The notes under the pieces: model-generated
Database searches by the model: none
What the model was told of the DNA's origin: nothing
The model's input: the letters and a program-made list of their open reading frames with translations, nothing else
Assembly: GCF_002220775.1 (NCBI RefSeq)
Contig: NZ_CP019685.1
Span: 1,240,001-1,304,000, forward strand
Reading direction: 5' to 3'
Origin: Campylobacter sputorum
Lineage (GTDB): Bacteria; Campylobacterota; Campylobacteria; Campylobacterales; Campylobacteraceae
DNA length: 64,000 bases
In this document: piece after piece, positions 61,887 to 64,000 of the stretch
Position numbering within the stretch: position 1 is the stretch's first letter
Layout of the letters: each line of letters opens with the position of its first letter
Made by a program: the position numbers and the translations under genes

Positions 61887-62504
61887 TTATTTTTGCTCAC
61901 TTAATTCTTTTACAATTTTATCTTTTTCTTCAAGCATTTTTGGTTTATCTTTATAAATTTCATATTCAGGTTCTTTGGCATAGTAATTTAACACGCTTCT
62001 TAAATTACTATGTCCAACCTCCAAATGGCAACTAGCACAACCAATTTTTTTGTCTGTATTTAACAAACTCGTATAATGCTCGTGCATTTGCTTACCTTTT
62101 GGGCTAATTTCAGGCAAGTTTTGAAAATTTGCGTGGCACTTCAAACATCCATCATCAAACACAAACCTTAATCTATTTTTTCTATTTTCTAACCAATTTA
62201 TTTGATCAACATCTTTAAAGAAATGTATGTATCCTTCAACTACTCCATTTTTAGCCTTTGTAAAAATGTAGTTAAAAATATTATTATGTGGCATATGACA
62301 GTCTACACACTGAGCTTTTATGCCCATTTTTCCAGCACCACCATGAACATCGTTATGATAAGAAGCAAGCATTGGTGCCATTTCATGGCAAACTATGCAA
62401 AATTTCTCCCCACTAGTTCTTGTAACGCCCTCATACATAGCGTAACAAACAACAACTCCGATTAAAAAACCAATGCAAATAAATGATAAAATTTTCTTTT
62501 TCAT
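61887..62504 (-). CDS. fccC: NapC/NirT-family tetraheme cytochrome c (FccC-type)
   Basis: 205 residues. One N-terminal transmembrane helix (about 4-22) precedes four CxxCH haem sites: CIVCH, CVDCH, CLKCH and CASCH, with the MAP segment after the first, as in NrfH/NapC. It takes electrons from menaquinol to periplasmic reductases. ATG 62504 overlaps the fccB stop (ATGA) and has GAGG eight bases upstream; an earlier ATG at 62522 is less likely. Confidence 0.9.
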   Translation of the reverse strand: MKKKILSFICIGFLIGVVVCYAMYEGVTRTSGEKFCIVCHEMAPMLASYHNDVHGGAGKMGIKAQCVDCHMPHNNIFNYIFTKAKNGVVEGYIHFFKDVDQINWLENRKNRLRFVFDDGCLKCHANFQNLPEISPKGKQMHEHYTSLLNTDKKIGCASCHLEVGHSNLRSVLNYYAKEPEYEIYKDKPKMLEEKDKIVKELSEQK

Positions 62505-62941
62505 GGTGTAGGCCTCATCCATTGTTTAACTTCAGCCTCGTGACACTCATCACACATATTTATAGATTTTGAATGCTCCATATGACATTCATCACAATAC
62601 AAATTTGGTCCATCATGAACCGAATTATGCGGATTTGCTTTCAAAGTATCCATAAATCCTGTTCTTTTAGCCATATGCTCTTTGCTTTTATGACACGATA
62701 AACAGTCCTCATCTCCTGGGTTTTTAAATTTAGCAGGATTATCTCCTTGATTTGTATGGCAGTGGATACAATCAAAATAAAGCTTTGCGTGATGTGGTTT
62801 GATTTTGTGTTTTGCTCTAAGCTCATCACTAATTTCTAAAATAGAAACAATCGCACTTTTAGATGAATTTTCTTCGCCAAGTAGTGTATTTGAAATACAG
62901 GCAAAAAATAAAAAACTAAACAAAAGTCGCATATATTTCAT
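62501..62941 (-). CDS. fccB: periplasmic small tetraheme cytochrome c (FccB-type)
   Basis: 146 residues. A signal peptide (about 1-22) and four CxxCH motifs: CIHCH, CLSCH, CDECH and CDECH, with extra His for bis-His ligation. It matches the tetraheme domain that in Shewanella is fused to the fumarate reductase flavoprotein, here a separate subunit. It shuttles electrons from FccC to the flavoprotein FccA. AAGGAA precedes the ATG, after an intercistronic hairpin. Confidence 0.9.
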   Translation of the reverse strand: MKYMRLLFSFLFFACISNTLLGEENSSKSAIVSILEISDELRAKHKIKPHHAKLYFDCIHCHTNQGDNPAKFKNPGDEDCLSCHKSKEHMAKRTGFMDTLKANPHNSVHDGPNLYCDECHMEHSKSINMCDECHEAEVKQWMRPTP

Positions 62942-62958
62942 TGTTTTTCCTTAGAAAA

Positions 62959-62980
62959 GTTGCCCAAAAATTTGGGCAAC
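62959..62980 (-). promoter_or_regulatory. intercistronic hairpin between fccA and fccB
   Basis: GTTGCCCAAA pairs perfectly with TTTGGGCAAC (10 bp; about 8 bp plus loop in practice) in the 46-base gap, eight bases after the fccA stop. On the minus strand CTTTTCT follows. It could be a partial terminator or an RNA processing/stability element. Confidence 0.6.
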
Positions 62981-62987
62981 TTAAAAG

Positions 62988-64000
62988 TTAGATATTTTCT
63001 CCAGCTATCATTCCAAAAGTTAAACAATCAGTGATTGCCACGCTTCCAAGTCTGCTAGCTCCGTGTGTTCCACCTGTAACCTCACCTGCTGCATAAAGCC
63101 CAGGTATTGGTTTTTTTGTATTAATAGAAATAACTTGTGCTTTTGTGTTTATCTTAATTCCGCCCATTGTATGATGAAGTTTTGGAACGCCGCGCTCAGC
63201 ATAAAATGGTGGTTTTGAAATATCAATTCCGCCTGTTGTTTCAACTGGTTTGCCAAATTCATCTTTTCCAGATTTAACTCCGTCGTTGTATTTTTTAACA
63301 CTTTCTTTTAAAGCAGAGGCTGGAATTTTGTAAGCTTGTGAAACCTCATCAAGTGTGTTGTATTTTTTCATAACGCCACTATCTAAGCCTTTTTGGATTA
63401 CATTTTTAATTTCTGGACCAAATGTATTTTCAGTTCCTATCGCAACTGGGTTGGCCTTAGGATCTTTTCTTAGTATTACAAATTCAGCGTCAGCTCTTGT
63501 TTTTCTATCAGCAAGCTCATTCATAAAACGCTTTCCTGTTTTTACATCAACAGCTATTCCATATTTAAATAAACCTTGTTGAGTTAAAATCGGAGCCACT
63601 CCAAAACCTCTCTCATCTGGACTAGCCCATGGACCAAATTGAATCCAATCTACATGAACCGGACAAGCTCCGATTTCAAATGCTTTAGCCATAGCACCAG
63701 CAGTTGCTCCTGGGTGATTTGTAGAATCCATATCATCAGGAATTCTTGGATCTTGTAATTTTCTATAAAATTTATCCATACCAAAACCGCCTGATGCTAA
63801 TACAACACCTTTTTTTTGCACCAAAATATTTAACTTCACCGCTTTTGTTTTCTTTATCGTCATTAAGTAATTTTGAATCAAATCTATAATTAACTCTAGC
63901 TTTTATTCCTACAACTCTACCAGTTTCGTCAAGCACAAACTCATCAAATTTTGTTCTTTTGTAAAGTTTGCATTTTTCATTTTCTTCAACATATTTTGAC
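62988..64000 (-). pseudogene. fccA: periplasmic flavocytochrome c-type fumarate/methacrylate reductase flavoprotein, frameshifted at A8 and cut by window edge
   Basis: About 335 C-terminal residues of an FAD-dependent reductase of the fumarate/urocanate/methacrylate reductase family. Motifs: VVLASGGFGMDKFYRKL, TNHPGATAGAMAKAFEIGA, TGKRFMNELADRKTRAD, and HHTMGGIKI with IPGLYAAGEVTGGTHGASRL. Upstream of 63810 the protein continues in another frame (FDEFVLDETGRVVGIKARV, then EVKYFGAKK). The frames join at eight A residues (63810-63817, T on plus); seven A would make it continuous. An apparent ATG at 63881 would add out-of-frame residues and is not a real start. Pseudogene, slippage-controlled gene or read error are all possible. 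Confidence 0.8.

Noticed and set aside
63825-63881. ATG at 63881 as the start of a short flavoprotein
   Set aside because: The residues between this ATG and the A8 tract do not fit the family, whereas the other frame across the same bases does.

Overview
The window is a dense, AT-rich stretch of a bacterial chromosome from Campylobacterota, almost certainly a Campylobacter species. The evidence is the set of families (PglE/PglF, FlgG2-FlgG, a TlpD-like CZB chemoreceptor, a PurL-DnaJ-PurH neighbourhood, an FccABC-type flavocytochrome system, Campylobacter-style TGnTATAAT promoters) and several gene orders that I recall from C. jejuni. The species is not C. jejuni. The split pgl genes, hisHA next to pglF and separated leu genes suggest a non-thermotolerant campylobacter, but this is inference from memory and no alignment was run.

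Layout. 0-2.5 kb (minus): cut-off exported protein, SprA-like metalloprotease, HU, then SCO and PCu(A)C copper chaperones that would serve cytochrome oxidase. 2.6-6.7 kb (plus): peptidoglycan L,D-carboxypeptidase, alanine racemase, RF2, a hypothetical and a cysteine-paired Sel1 lipoprotein. 6.7-10.7 kb: dnaX, a small anchored protein, rho, a membrane protein. Then come initiator tRNA-fMet and tRNA-Gln, and the lipid cluster accA-fabF-acpP-fabG. 14-19.3 kb (minus): FAH-family enzyme, MidA methyltransferase, argD, TRIC channel, leuA. 19.4-27.5 kb (minus): pssA-ftsH-prmA-cheY and hisA-hisH-pglF-pglE. 27.6-30 kb: Tat-exported superoxide reductase, a small membrane protein, and flgG/flgG2 behind a sigma-54-like promoter.

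30.1-41.4 kb (plus): the rpmH-rnpA-yidD-yidC-jag-mnmE block, then purL and a DnaJ protein. An apparent restriction-modification cassette (adenine methyltransferase plus winged-helix nuclease-like protein) follows, and then purH. 41.4-48.5 kb (minus): CZB chemoreceptor with a simple-sequence repeat in its promoter, Nudix, mgtE, M23 peptidase, priA, pseudopilin and two small genes. 48.6-61 kb (plus): uvrB, ppk, leuD-leuB, a TPR-like gene, a CiaD-like gene, cca, purU, trmL, an EEP-family nuclease, a 49-aa protein and glyS. 61.2-64 kb (minus): periplasmic multiheme fumarate/methacrylate-reductase-type system fccA-fccB-fccC followed by an atypical response regulator.

The most notable points are: (1) fccA is frameshifted at an A8 tract; (2) the methyltransferase/nuclease pair sits between genes that are adjacent in C. 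jejuni, with possible gene relics beside it; (3) an A14 plus TAAA repeat abuts the -10 box of the soluble chemoreceptor gene; (4) pglE-pglF are joined to hisH-hisA with the rest of the pgl locus missing; (5) the response regulator after fccC lacks the phospho-accepting aspartate. No CRISPR array, insertion sequence, rRNA or prophage was seen.
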